Shown here: one piece after another, positions 1-7,279 of the stretch
Position numbering within the stretch: the first letter of the stretch is position 1
How the letters are laid out: every line of letters starts with the position of its first letter
Source: Puniceicoccaceae bacterium
GTDB lineage: Bacteria; Verrucomicrobiota; Verrucomicrobiia; Opitutales; Coraliomargaritaceae
DNA length: 19,940 nt
Direction of reading: 5' to 3'
Assembly: GCA_003566795.1 (NCBI GenBank)
Contig: PXBU01000202.1
Coordinates: 1 to 19,940, forward strand
Translations under genes and position numbers: made by a program
The notes under the pieces: generated by a model
The model's input: the letters and a program-made list of their open reading frames with translations, nothing else
Database searches by the model: none
Told to the model about the DNA's origin: nothing

Positions 1-65
1 ACAATGCCCCCGGAAACGACCAGCGCCACCGCGCAATAGACGAGTCTATTTCGTCCCACTTTCAT
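1..65 (-). CDS. N-terminal fragment of a gene cut by the left edge; probable membrane or exported protein
   Basis: Reading the minus strand from an ATG at 65-63 gives 21 complete codons with no stop before the window ends. The start reads MKVGRNRLVYCAVALVVSGG: a short basic stretch (K2, R5, R7) followed by a hydrophobic run, as at the start of a signal peptide or first membrane helix. No good Shine-Dalgarno sequence precedes the ATG, but that is also true of many genes in this window. The product cannot be identified from 21 residues. It would run in the same direction as the DUF6288-type gene at 292-2706. The call rests only on the hydrophobic N-terminus and the open frame. Confidence 0.45.
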   Translation of the reverse strand, partial: MKVGRNRLVYCAVALVVSGGI

Positions 66-157
66 GCCGTAGAAGTTACAGGCTCTGCCCATAACGGGCA
101 AGCATCGATTCGAAAGTATCCAGCCAACGGACTGGATGTGGGTGTGGGATGCGTAGC

Positions 158-242
158 TTGTAGCGAGAGGGTTTATCCCTCGATTTAGCCAATTCGCTTG
201 ATTTAAATTTGATGATTCCTGGCATAAAGCCAGTCGCTACAA
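158..242. repeat. REPIN-like element: two inverted GTAG-hairpin (REP) units
   Basis: The ends are a perfect 9-bp inverted repeat, TTGTAGCGA at 158-166 and TCGCTACAA at 234-242. Directly inside each end is a 5-bp hairpin. On the left GAGGG (167-171) pairs with CCCTC (177-181) around TTTAT; on the right CTGGC (219-223) pairs with GCCAG (229-233) around ATAAA. Read outside-in, each half is therefore TTGTAGCGA, then a stem, a TTTAT loop, and the stem complement. The stem letters differ between halves while pairing is kept. A GTAG tetranucleotide 5' of a short hairpin, in inverted pairs, is the layout of REP/REPIN sequences mobilised by RAYT (TnpA-REP) transposases. No RAYT gene is in the window, so the element would be non-autonomous. 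Confidence 0.75.
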
Positions 243-291
243 AAATGAAATAAAACTTATTTGATCCTCCGTCTAGTCCGCTAGCGGGCGG

Positions 292-2706
292 CTATCCTTC
301 AAGACTGCGGAGTTCGACTTTTGGCTCGCCGGATTCGATCATCCTGATGTTGGCCCGGGCTTTCTCAAGCCCTCTCCGGAGCCCTTCGTTACTTTCGATT
401 TCGGGATGGTTGGCGAGGTCTTGCTCCAGCTGGCGGAGTTGTGGCAGCACAGGCGCAGCGGAGGCACCGTATTTGGCCAGTGCGCTCATACATTCCCGGA
501 CACGTCGGTGCTTGTTCCAACGGTCGATATCAACGAATGCGAAGCAAAGTTCCATGCCCTCGCGAATACCGTGGTCGGCGAGAAGATGGAGGCCTTTCAG
601 ACGAACGCCGTCGGCAAACATGATGCCGCTGGGTGCTGGATTGGCGACAGCATCGTAGATAGCGGGCAGGAGCAGTCTGATTTGCTCATAGCTTAGGAGC
701 GGGTAGATGTCTCCCACCGCACTGCGGGCGCGACCATCCTGGTTTTGTAGTGCGGCGGTGATCGCTTCGTATAAGAGTGTCGGTTCTACTTCATGCAGGG
801 AGTTCGTGTTTTTGAGCAGCCTGCCGAATACCGCAGTCGCGATGAAGCGTTGCTCCATCCCGCGGGGGTCATCCTCCCCCGGTTGGCGGGCAATCATTTT
901 TAACAGATCCGGAGCTGCCACCATGGCGGGCTCTCCAATCGCAACGAGTGCTTCGGCGGCTTTGACACGCAGCCAGTAATCTTCAGCTTGGAGTGCCTGG
1001 CGCAGGGGTTCGATGGCGGGTGCGGCTCTGCCGCGCAAGCGCACCAGCATCTGGCAGGCCCCCAAACGTGGTTCGAGCTCACTGGCGTCCAATAGTTTGA
1101 TGATTTGATCCATTGGCGGGTTGTCGCGGCGTGCCAAGGCTGCGCCGGCACGTTCGCGGACAATCGGCGACCAACTGGCGAGGCGGGTCAGAAGCTCCTC
1201 GTCCGTCAGCCCGTCATAAAAGCTGGTTTGATCGAGTTGCGACCAGCCGCGTCCGTCATCGATAATAGCGGCGGCCTCGCTGGCATCCAGCTGCGGCACG
1301 ATCGATGGTTGGCGGCCAGTGATGAGGAGTTTTTGCTGCGGCATGGCGTAGGCGATGAGGTAGGCACCCGTGGCATCCCAGTCGCGCGTGCTGTCGGGTC
1401 TTTTGCGTGGTGGGGGCTGGTGGTTGTAGCTGTGATCCCAGCGCCGGGCGAGATCGTATTTCCAAGTGCCGAATTCCGCCATCCAGGCACCAGTGGCCTC
1501 CGGGCCGGAGAGGGCGACGCCGGGCATCGCCCAGGTCATGTTCCAGAAATTACCGGTATGGCCGACATCGCGCTCGTTGTTGTGTGCGGCGAGGGTCATG
1601 CGAGAGAAGAACTTTGCCCCTTCTTTATCTTCCTCCAGGTTGAACAGCACGGCGGCCATGGCGCATTTACCGTTGTCTTCGTGGCCATTCATCCATGGGG
1701 CGTGGTCGCCATAGGGGATTGAGCCTTTGCCGATGTAGAAGCGCATCAATTTCAGGCCCCGCTCAATCGCGAGCTCAAGCTTCGGATCGGTGACGCCGGC
1801 GATGCGTGCCATCACCATGCTGCTGATGAGCGGGAGGCCGGGGGCGTTCATCATCCCATAACCGACCAGGCGTCCGTCGGGCCCGGCGAATCGGTGACCC
1901 CATGAGCCGACGATGCTCTGGCCTTCCGCGGCTTCCAGCGCGAGACGGCGCAGGCCGGGCAGCACCGAGTCGTCACCGGTGATCATATGATACTCAGCCA
2001 GAAACATAACGACGTAGCCGTAATACCAGGTGGCCATCGCATCGGCTGAATAGTTGCTGGCCCATGCGGCTTCCTTTTCCAGCAGGGGGAGATAGTCGGG
2101 GTTACCGCTGGCAAGCAGGGCAAGCGCATTGAGCGAGCGGCTGATCGCATTCGTTCTATAATTCGGCTTGGCGATGCGCTTGGCGAGTGCCTCACAGCCC
2201 AGTTCGAGAATGCGGGCGGATTTCGGGCAGTCGAAGGGGGCGGTGGCACTGTAAGTGCCGAGCACCTGCAGCTTTAATTCGACCTCCTCGCTGGTGCCAT
2301 CGCGCCAGCGGGTGAGCTGGAGGCGGCCCGCGCCTGCCTCGGATTCGGCATGGGTGAGGGCATTGCCCAGTTCGACGCGCGGGTCATGGGAAAATGGCTC
2401 GCCACCGACGCCGAGGATCACGTCGCCCACTTGAAACACACCATCGGCGGGCGATCCGGCATCGATCCGGGTGATGGCCACCTGGCGGGCCTCCGTGGTG
2501 GAGAGGCGGTTATTATACATCCAGCCGCGCAGCCCGGTCGCGCCGAGCGTCAGATCAAAGTCCGAGCCTTCGGGGATGGATTCGCCGCGGGTGAGGTCGG
2601 GGTGGGGCATGGCATGCCTGCCCTGAGCGGCGAGGTCGACCGGAGTCAGGATCACTGCGGTGAGGAGTAGTAAGAGCGTCGAGTGGAGGGGGTGTTTTGT
2701 CTGCAT
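292..2706 (-). CDS. Exported PDZ / alpha-barrel / HEAT-repeat protein, DUF6288-like
   Basis: 804 aa. Residues 1-27 look like a signal peptide (hydrophobic run LLLLLTAVIL, likely cleavage after DLAA). About 53-148 resembles a PDZ domain, with an ITRIDAGSPADGVFQVGDVI segment and a GGEPF turn. The middle part (about 160-450) is rich in helices with Trp/Tyr/Gly-containing segments such as GSWGHRF and GNFWNMTW, as expected of an alpha/alpha barrel. The last 300 residues contain HEAT-like helix pairs (RERAGAALARRD, LRVKAAEALVAIGEPA). This order recalls DUF6288 proteins of the PVC group, whose function I do not know. It is probably periplasmic or surface-exposed. The ATG is chosen because it opens directly into the signal peptide; no SD precedes it. 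The 178-nt gap to the hydrolase gene suggests separate transcription. Family name from recall; domain order seen in sequence. Confidence 0.8.
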   Translation of the reverse strand: MQTKHPLHSTLLLLLTAVILTPVDLAAQGRHAMPHPDLTRGESIPEGSDFDLTLGATGLRGWMYNNRLSTTEARQVAITRIDAGSPADGVFQVGDVILGVGGEPFSHDPRVELGNALTHAESEAGAGRLQLTRWRDGTSEEVELKLQVLGTYSATAPFDCPKSARILELGCEALAKRIAKPNYRTNAISRSLNALALLASGNPDYLPLLEKEAAWASNYSADAMATWYYGYVVMFLAEYHMITGDDSVLPGLRRLALEAAEGQSIVGSWGHRFAGPDGRLVGYGMMNAPGLPLISSMVMARIAGVTDPKLELAIERGLKLMRFYIGKGSIPYGDHAPWMNGHEDNGKCAMAAVLFNLEEDKEGAKFFSRMTLAAHNNERDVGHTGNFWNMTWAMPGVALSGPEATGAWMAEFGTWKYDLARRWDHSYNHQPPPRKRPDSTRDWDATGAYLIAYAMPQQKLLITGRQPSIVPQLDASEAAAIIDDGRGWSQLDQTSFYDGLTDEELLTRLASWSPIVRERAGAALARRDNPPMDQIIKLLDASELEPRLGACQMLVRLRGRAAPAIEPLRQALQAEDYWLRVKAAEALVAIGEPAMVAAPDLLKMIARQPGEDDPRGMEQRFIATAVFGRLLKNTNSLHEVEPTLLYEAITAALQNQDGRARSAVGDIYPLLSYEQIRLLLPAIYDAVANPAPSGIMFADGVRLKGLHLLADHGIREGMELCFAFVDIDRWNKHRRVRECMSALAKYGASAAPVLPQLRQLEQDLANHPEIESNEGLRRGLEKARANIRMIESGEPKVELRSLEG

Positions 2707-2884
2707 GAGTCGATGTTTGAGGGGGGGGAGTTCTCGGGTGAAAGCGTATAAATGATTCCCTAGAAGCGCATGCTGTAGTAAATTGTTGCGAAATTCAAGG
2801 CATTCAGGATTCTAAATTCAGGGAACTTCTGCAAGCTATTTGGAGTGCCGGAGTCGGCTCAAAATCCGTTTTTCAGCAATCCCT

Positions 2885-3541
2885 TTAATTGGCAAAGTTG
2901 CCGGTTTTCAGAAATCGGACAACGTCCCGGATCACGCTTTTCTTACGCATGATGAAGGGATGGGTGGCGTGGACGACTTTGTAGGCCGTCATGCCTTCGA
3001 CGCGGGCGCTTTCGACCGAGACTTTGCCGTCGTCGGGGCCGGGGATCATGCGTGAATTAATCCAGTTGATACTGCGGTCGCCGGTGAGGATGCCGCACTC
3101 GAATCCGACCGGGCCGAGTTGGTTGACGAAGCTGTCGGGATGTGTGCCGAGCTGCCGGCCAGCCGGGCCGTTGACGGCGTTAAAGATCCAGCTGTGGCCG
3201 ATCCGGTCGACGACCTCGCTGCCTTGGTTGGGCGGGCTGAGCATGACGACGCGCCCCAGGTCGGGAAGCGGGGCGGTCGCCTGGATCTGCCGCACGAGGA
3301 TGCCGCCCATCGAGTGGGTGACGACGTGTATGGGGGCCGCGCCTTTGGTTGCTTCGAGAATGCGGCCGCGGACATCCTCCGCGAGTGTTTCGATGCGCTG
3401 GTGTCGTGAGTCGTAGCCGAGGTTGACGACCCGGTAGCCGTGGGCCTCCAGCGCACGGGCCATCGGGCGCATGGACTGTGCGGTGCGGGCGAGTCCGTGC
3501 AGTAGGACGACGGTTTCGCGGGCTGGGAGCTGGGCGGTCAT
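2885..3541 (-). CDS. Alpha/beta hydrolase, lipase/esterase-like
   Basis: 218 aa with alpha/beta-hydrolase landmarks. The HGLAR motif at residues 15-19 after strand VVLL is the usual oxyanion-hole region. The nucleophile elbow THSMGG has Ser77. Acid candidates are Asp170/Asp171 in PGPDDG, and the histidine is His191 or His194 in HATHPF. There is no signal peptide, so a cytoplasmic enzyme is likely. It resembles the small PGAP1/lipase-2-like group often annotated as permease or triacylglycerol lipase; the substrate cannot be told from sequence. The ATG at 3541 has no clear SD. It lies 113 nt downstream of the TetR gene on the same strand and could be co-transcribed with it, although a gene remnant sits in the gap. 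The fold is secure; the specific function is unknown. Confidence 0.85.
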   Translation of the reverse strand: MTAQLPARETVVLLHGLARTAQSMRPMARALEAHGYRVVNLGYDSRHQRIETLAEDVRGRILEATKGAAPIHVVTHSMGGILVRQIQATAPLPDLGRVVMLSPPNQGSEVVDRIGHSWIFNAVNGPAGRQLGTHPDSFVNQLGPVGFECGILTGDRSINWINSRMIPGPDDGKVSVESARVEGMTAYKVVHATHPFIMRKKSVIRDVVRFLKTGNFAN

Positions 3542-3584
3542 GATTAAAAAACGAGGAGGCGTGGGCGGCTGCGGAGCAGGGGCA

Positions 3585-3674
3585 TCAGGATTCGAGCAAT
3601 TGCTTGTTGTGGCGATACCAGTCGCTTTGAAAAATCTCGTCCGGGTCGTAGTGCCTATATACGGAGGAATTGAT
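3585..3674 (-). pseudogene. Start-less C-terminal gene remnant, 29 codons
   Basis: The minus-strand frame between stops at 3677-3675 and 3587-3585 encodes 29 residues including YDPDEIFQSDWYRHNKQ and ending LLES. The mix of charged, aromatic and polar residues looks like real protein, unlike shadow frames nearby. No ATG, GTG or TTG lies upstream in the frame, and its 5' part overlaps the end of the TetR gene, which ends normally in another frame. The simplest reading is the surviving C-terminus of a gene whose front was deleted when the TetR gene came to lie next to it. I do not recognise the family. A sequencing frameshift or chance open frame is possible. Confidence 0.35.
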
Positions 3675-4230
3675 TCAGGAATTCGTTCACTAAAGTTTCG
3701 GGGGGATCTTGCTGGCCGACGTTGAGCTTGCTGCTGTCTTGCAAGAGGCAGATGCCGTGGAGGGTGGACCAGAGGACCTTGGCCTTGCGGCGGGCGGTGT
3801 CCGGGTCGGCGGAGAGTGGCTCGGTCGCTTCGAGCACTTGATCGAATATCCCGTGGATGGCCTCGCGGTAGGCTTCCGAATGATAATCGAGTGGGCTGGC
3901 GAAAAGAAGCGACCAGAGGTGCGGGGACTCTTGATGGAAATCCAGGTAGGCCCGGGCGATGCCGCGCAGCTGGGCGGAGGTGCTGGTTTCGCGACGCATC
4001 ACCTCCCGGATTGTCCGGGCGAAGGTCTCCATGCTCCGGATGTTGATGGCGGCGATCAGGCCATCGATGCTTTCGAACAGATTATAGAGCGTGCCCGGGG
4101 TGTAGCCGATGGCTCTGGCCACGTTGCGGGCGGTCAGAGCGGCGGGGCCTTTTTCGATGACAAGCGTTCGCCCTGCATCGATGGCAAGTTCGGTGAGTTC
4201 TTCGCGGCTGTGGTCTTTTCGGCGTCCCAT
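3655..4230 (-). CDS. TetR/AcrR-family transcriptional regulator
   Basis: 191 aa from the ATG at 4230. The frame stays open upstream to 4284, but that extension would run through the operator palindromes, so the MGRRKDHSRE start is preferred. Residues about 11-55 form the TetR DNA-binding domain, with the helix-turn-helix around ALTARNVARAIGYTPGTLYN (31-50), where the family's GT-Y signature is seen. The remaining 135 residues are the ligand-binding and dimer domain; the SPHLWSLLFASP stretch recalls the WHG-type C-terminal domain. The gene is divergent from the DUF2339 gene, and two matching palindromes lie in the 75-bp gap. Inference: it represses itself and the DUF2339 gene. The inducing ligand is unknown. 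Confidence 0.9.
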   Translation of the reverse strand: MGRRKDHSREELTELAIDAGRTLVIEKGPAALTARNVARAIGYTPGTLYNLFESIDGLIAAINIRSMETFARTIREVMRRETSTSAQLRGIARAYLDFHQESPHLWSLLFASPLDYHSEAYREAIHGIFDQVLEATEPLSADPDTARRKAKVLWSTLHGICLLQDSSKLNVGQQDPPETLVNEFLNQFLRI

Positions 4231-4246
4231 GGTGTGATCTTTTATT

Positions 4247-4284
4247 TTGAACATTGTTAAAAATAAATATTGAACAATGTTCAA
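4247..4284. promoter_or_regulatory. Tandem TetR-type operator palindromes in a divergent promoter region
   Basis: Site 2 at 4270-4284 is a perfect 15-bp palindrome, TTGAACAATGTTCAA (7+1+7). Site 1 at 4247-4261, TTGAACATTGTTAAA, matches the same consensus apart from one half-site base and the free central base. Their centres are 23 bp apart, about two helical turns. They fill the gap between the TetR ATG (4230) and the DUF2339 ATG (4306). A TACTAT at 4286-4291 could be a -10 box for the plus-strand gene. The spacing fits two repressor dimers on the same DNA face. Confidence 0.8.
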
Positions 4285-4305
4285 ATACTATTTTTAACTT
4301 TTTGC

Positions 4306-7026
4306 ATGATCGAACTATTTGGACTGCTTCTGTTGTTGGGTTTGATAGCGGCGCTGATACTGCCCTGGGTGAACATGGCGCGAATTGGAGGTGTGCGAGG
4401 AGAACTGGAGCGGCTGCGCCGGGAATTGCGGGAGCTGCAGGATCGCAAGGATGCGGCCCCCTCCGAAAAGGCGCCGCCGGTTGTGCCCAGCAGGTCGGCC
4501 ACAGCCTCAAAGCCAGCCGCCGAGGTAACTCGGGAAAGCCGCGAACCCGGGAGTGGGGAGATTCCGCCAGTGCTGAGCGGGGCGGAGAGGCCAGGGGCAA
4601 GGGTGGCATCGACGGCTGGGGCCACTCAAAAGGCTGGCGCATCGGAAGCGACGCCGCCCCCGCCGCTCAAGGCGAAACCGCAGGCAGTCCGGCAACTGGC
4701 GGTGAAGAAGGCCGCAGTGACTGAAGCGGAAAAAGAGGCGGAGCCGCAGGACTGGTTCAGTAAAAGTGCGATTTGGGTGGGGAGCATCGCGCTGTTGATG
4801 GCGGGCTTTTACATGATCAAATACTCGATGGAATCGGGGTTGCTGACGCCTGCGGTCAGAGTTTGGCTGACGACCGGCTTTGGTGCCTTGTTGTGTGGCA
4901 GCGGTTTTTGGATCGGTGCCAAATCGGTGCATGTCGCCACCGGCCGGATCGGACAGGCCCTGTCCGGAGCGGGGATCGCTTGTTTGTATTTCGCGGCTTA
5001 CGCGGCGGTGCATATCTATAGTTTTCTCACACCGGGGCAGGGCTTTTCGGCGATGCTGGCGGTCACGGTGTTGGCGGTGGCGCTTTCGCTGAAAAATGGG
5101 GCGCCGGTCGCGATGATGGGCTTGGTCGGGGGCTTTCTCACGCCTTGGCTGATGGACACGGGATCGAGTGATACGGTGATGTTATTCAGCTATCTTTTCC
5201 TCCTGTTTTGCGGGGCGCAGTTTCTCTGTCTGCAACGGGGGTGGTGGGCCTTACTGCTCGGCTCATTGCTTGGTGCGTATCTTTGGTCGGCGGTGGTGAT
5301 CGTCGGTTATCTGAGAGGTGCGTTCGATCATCTGGAGGGCACCTTGGTGTTTGTCTTGGGGATCTGTCTGGTGAACGCGGCCTGGGCGCTCTGGGCGAAA
5401 CGCAGGACGCTCGATGCCAAGGCCGGCCGTCTGCTGGCAGGCATTCGTTGGCTCACCTGGTGCGGCGGGCTGGTTCAGGGTTTGGTGCTGGTGCTCGTCG
5501 GCGGCTTCGCGGCGGTCGATATGCTGCTCTTCAGTCTCCTGAGTGTCGGGGCCCTCACTCTGGCGGTGCTGCGGGAGGATGATTTTATCTGGGCGGCCTG
5601 GCTGGCGCTGGCTGCCGTCTTTGCGGGGACATTGTCGAATCCGGAGGTGAGTCTCTGGAGTTGGCTGCTGGTGCCGCTTGGTTTGGGCGGCTTGTTCTTC
5701 GGAGTGGGGCATTGGCGTGGGTTAAATTCCGACCGCCTCCTGGCATGGCGCAGCCTATCGCTCGCCGCGGCCTTTCTGACCGTGCCCTTGCTCTACCTGA
5801 ATCGGGAATGGGTTCACGCGGTCGAGCTGACCTTGCCTTCGTCCATCTGGCTTGGGATGTCCGTGCTTTGGGCCTTATTGATTGCTTTTGCCGGAGAGCA
5901 CATTTTCCGGCGTGAAGGGGATGCCCGGGGGGCGGGGGAGTATGCTGCCTTTGCTGTGATCCTTTTCGGGTTCGGGCTGTGGACATTTTTGCCGGATGAC
6001 TTTCATGCGCATGCGTCGGCGGTGCTGTTGATCGTGGCGGCGCTGTATTGGAAATGGCGCGAGCTGGGGCGTTCGGAGCTGGTGGTGTCGGTCTTTGCTG
6101 CGGCTTGGGCGGGATGGATGGTCTGGTATGGCTTTGAAGCGACGCATTATTTCTTCGGGGAGGCCATGTCTGACGAACCGGCACAGGACGGCTTGGCAAT
6201 GCTTGGCTGGGCGCTAGGCGTCTCCGGTGGCGCAACGGTATTCTACGCTTATCGCAAGCTATGGAGCGAGTCAGCGGTCCAGGCCGTTGCGTTGCTATGT
6301 GGTCTGTTCAGCCTGCTCGGGTTTGTCGCGCTTTATCAGTGGCTCGACGAGGCAGTTATGCCAGTCGATTGGTCCCCGATGGCGGTCGGGGGCGGTTTGA
6401 CGGCTCTGCTGGCAATGGCGGCCGTCGTTTTTGCCTGGATGGCGGAGAAAAAGCCCGGCTTCTGGTACGCTTCACGGACACTCGCGATCCTGGCGGGCCT
6501 CCGGGTCCTCTATTTGCACTTATTCGACGCCGGGGCCGAAGGGGAGAGCTTTTTCTTCAATGCCCTGTTGCTGCAGTTCGGAGTTCCGTTTATCGGGGCA
6601 TCGCTGCTAGCGCTCAAGAGCGCGCATCCGGGAGGTGCAACCTGGAGGCGTGTTTACCAAGCGGCGGCCATGACGCTTGGCTTTATCTGGGCGACTTTTC
6701 TGGTGCGCGACTATTTCGGCAGCAGCGAACTCTTGGGACCCATGCGTTCGAGCACGGAGCTTTACTGCTATTCGGTCGTGTGGTTGCTGCTGGCGGTTGC
6801 CTACCAAGCCATCGGACTGATTCGGGATCAATCCGCGATGCATGTCGGCTCGCTGCTATTACTTCTGGTCACGATCGGAAAGGTCTTCCTGGTGGACGCT
6901 TCCCAGTTGGAGGGACTTTACCGGGTGCTTTCCTTTCTTGGGCTTGGGCTGGTCTTGATCGCTATCGGATTCTTTTACAATAAGGTGGTTTTTGCGAGGC
7001 GCGGCACGCGATCGGGCTTGGAATGA
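4306..7026 (+). CDS. DUF2339 family multi-pass inner-membrane protein
   Basis: 906 aa from the ATG at 4306. The frame is open from 4270, but those codons lie in the operator. Residues 2-24 form one membrane helix, and about 31-50 is a short charged helical stretch (RGELERLRRELRELQDR). Residues about 51-148 are a Pro/Ala/Glu-rich linker. From WFSKSAIWVGSIALLMAGFY (150 on) to the C-terminus there are many successive hydrophobic helices, by eye over twenty, many Trp-rich. The AIWVGSIALLMAGFYMIKY...PAVRVWL block is the typical start of DUF2339 (PF10101). The family has no settled biochemical role; cell-envelope functions are guessed. It is divergent from the TetR gene and probably under its control. 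No convincing terminator is seen after it. Confidence 0.87.
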   Translation: MIELFGLLLLLGLIAALILPWVNMARIGGVRGELERLRRELRELQDRKDAAPSEKAPPVVPSRSATASKPAAEVTRESREPGSGEIPPVLSGAERPGARVASTAGATQKAGASEATPPPPLKAKPQAVRQLAVKKAAVTEAEKEAEPQDWFSKSAIWVGSIALLMAGFYMIKYSMESGLLTPAVRVWLTTGFGALLCGSGFWIGAKSVHVATGRIGQALSGAGIACLYFAAYAAVHIYSFLTPGQGFSAMLAVTVLAVALSLKNGAPVAMMGLVGGFLTPWLMDTGSSDTVMLFSYLFLLFCGAQFLCLQRGWWALLLGSLLGAYLWSAVVIVGYLRGAFDHLEGTLVFVLGICLVNAAWALWAKRRTLDAKAGRLLAGIRWLTWCGGLVQGLVLVLVGGFAAVDMLLFSLLSVGALTLAVLREDDFIWAAWLALAAVFAGTLSNPEVSLWSWLLVPLGLGGLFFGVGHWRGLNSDRLLAWRSLSLAAAFLTVPLLYLNREWVHAVELTLPSSIWLGMSVLWALLIAFAGEHIFRREGDARGAGEYAAFAVILFGFGLWTFLPDDFHAHASAVLLIVAALYWKWRELGRSELVVSVFAAAWAGWMVWYGFEATHYFFGEAMSDEPAQDGLAMLGWALGVSGGATVFYAYRKLWSESAVQAVALLCGLFSLLGFVALYQWLDEAVMPVDWSPMAVGGGLTALLAMAAVVFAWMAEKKPGFWYASRTLAILAGLRVLYLHLFDAGAEGESFFFNALLLQFGVPFIGASLLALKSAHPGGATWRRVYQAAAMTLGFIWATFLVRDYFGSSELLGPMRSSTELYCYSVVWLLLAVAYQAIGLIRDQSAMHVGSLLLLLVTIGKVFLVDASQLEGLYRVLSFLGLGLVLIAIGFFYNKVVFARRGTRSGLE

Positions 7027-7152
7027 TGCCCACCGCCTGGCTGGCTGCATCGCGCCGGATCCCGCAAACAACGGATTTGAGGTCTGGTTGAACACATTTC
7101 AGCAGTGTCTTTCAGAAAAGTGAGTTTTTTTGAAATTTCTTGAAATCTAGGG

Positions 7153-7158
7153 TTGACG
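7153..7158 (+). promoter_or_regulatory. Possible -35 box for the ribosomal-protein operon
   Basis: TTGACG at 7153-7158 is the best -35-like hexamer in the 253-nt gap between the DUF2339 gene and rplC. At the usual 17-nt spacing the -10 position reads TTTTTT, which is poor, so this may not be the true promoter. Two copies of TTGAAAT lie just upstream at 7130-7136 and 7140-7146, one turn apart. A promoter somewhere in this gap is expected, since rplC is the first gene of a long operon and the gene upstream is unrelated. Confidence 0.25.
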
Positions 7159-7233
7159 AAGTGAATCCAACCCCGTTTTTTCCTCGGCTCGCTTCCCACT
7201 GAAGCTTCACCACAATTTATTTTAACCACTAAC

Positions 7234-7268
7234 GCAGGTCTAGGAAACGGAGCTTCCGCTCCACCTGC
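7234..7268 (+). promoter_or_regulatory. Bulged stem-loop in the rplC leader
   Basis: GCAGGT (7234-7239) pairs with ACCTGC (7263-7268), and GGAGC (7249-7253) pairs with GCTCC (7258-7262) around a TTCC loop. The right arm is continuous, while the left arm carries a 9-nt bulge (CTAGGAAAC), giving 11 base pairs in all. It ends 11 nt before the rplC ATG, which has no SD. The position at the head of an S10-type operon and the bulged helix suggest an autoregulatory mRNA site for a ribosomal protein of the operon. L4 is the regulator in E. coli, but this structure does not look like the E. coli leader. It is not followed by a U-tract. Confidence 0.5.
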
Positions 7269-7279
7269 CAATTAGTATC

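Noticed and set aside
278..287. CCGCTAGCGG palindrome downstream of the DUF6288-like stop as a terminator
   Set aside because: The palindrome leaves a loop too small for a good stem, and no T-run follows on the minus strand.
1105..1722. Long plus-strand open frame (205 codons) opposite the DUF6288-like gene
   Set aside because: It is antisense to a gene with a signal peptide and coherent domains; its translation has no recognisable domain or plausible start context.
2793..2823. Three short repeats of ATTCARGG upstream of the DUF6288-like gene
   Set aside because: The units are 7-8 bp, unevenly spaced and AT-biased, so chance is likely; no palindrome or promoter match supports an operator.
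3709..4260. Plus-strand open frame (183 codons) opposite the TetR gene
   Set aside because: It mirrors the codon bias of the TetR gene, lacks domain features and runs into the operator region.
7024..7051. GATGC/GCATC inverted repeat after the DUF2339 gene as a terminator
   Set aside because: The stem is only 5 bp with a long loop and no T-run.
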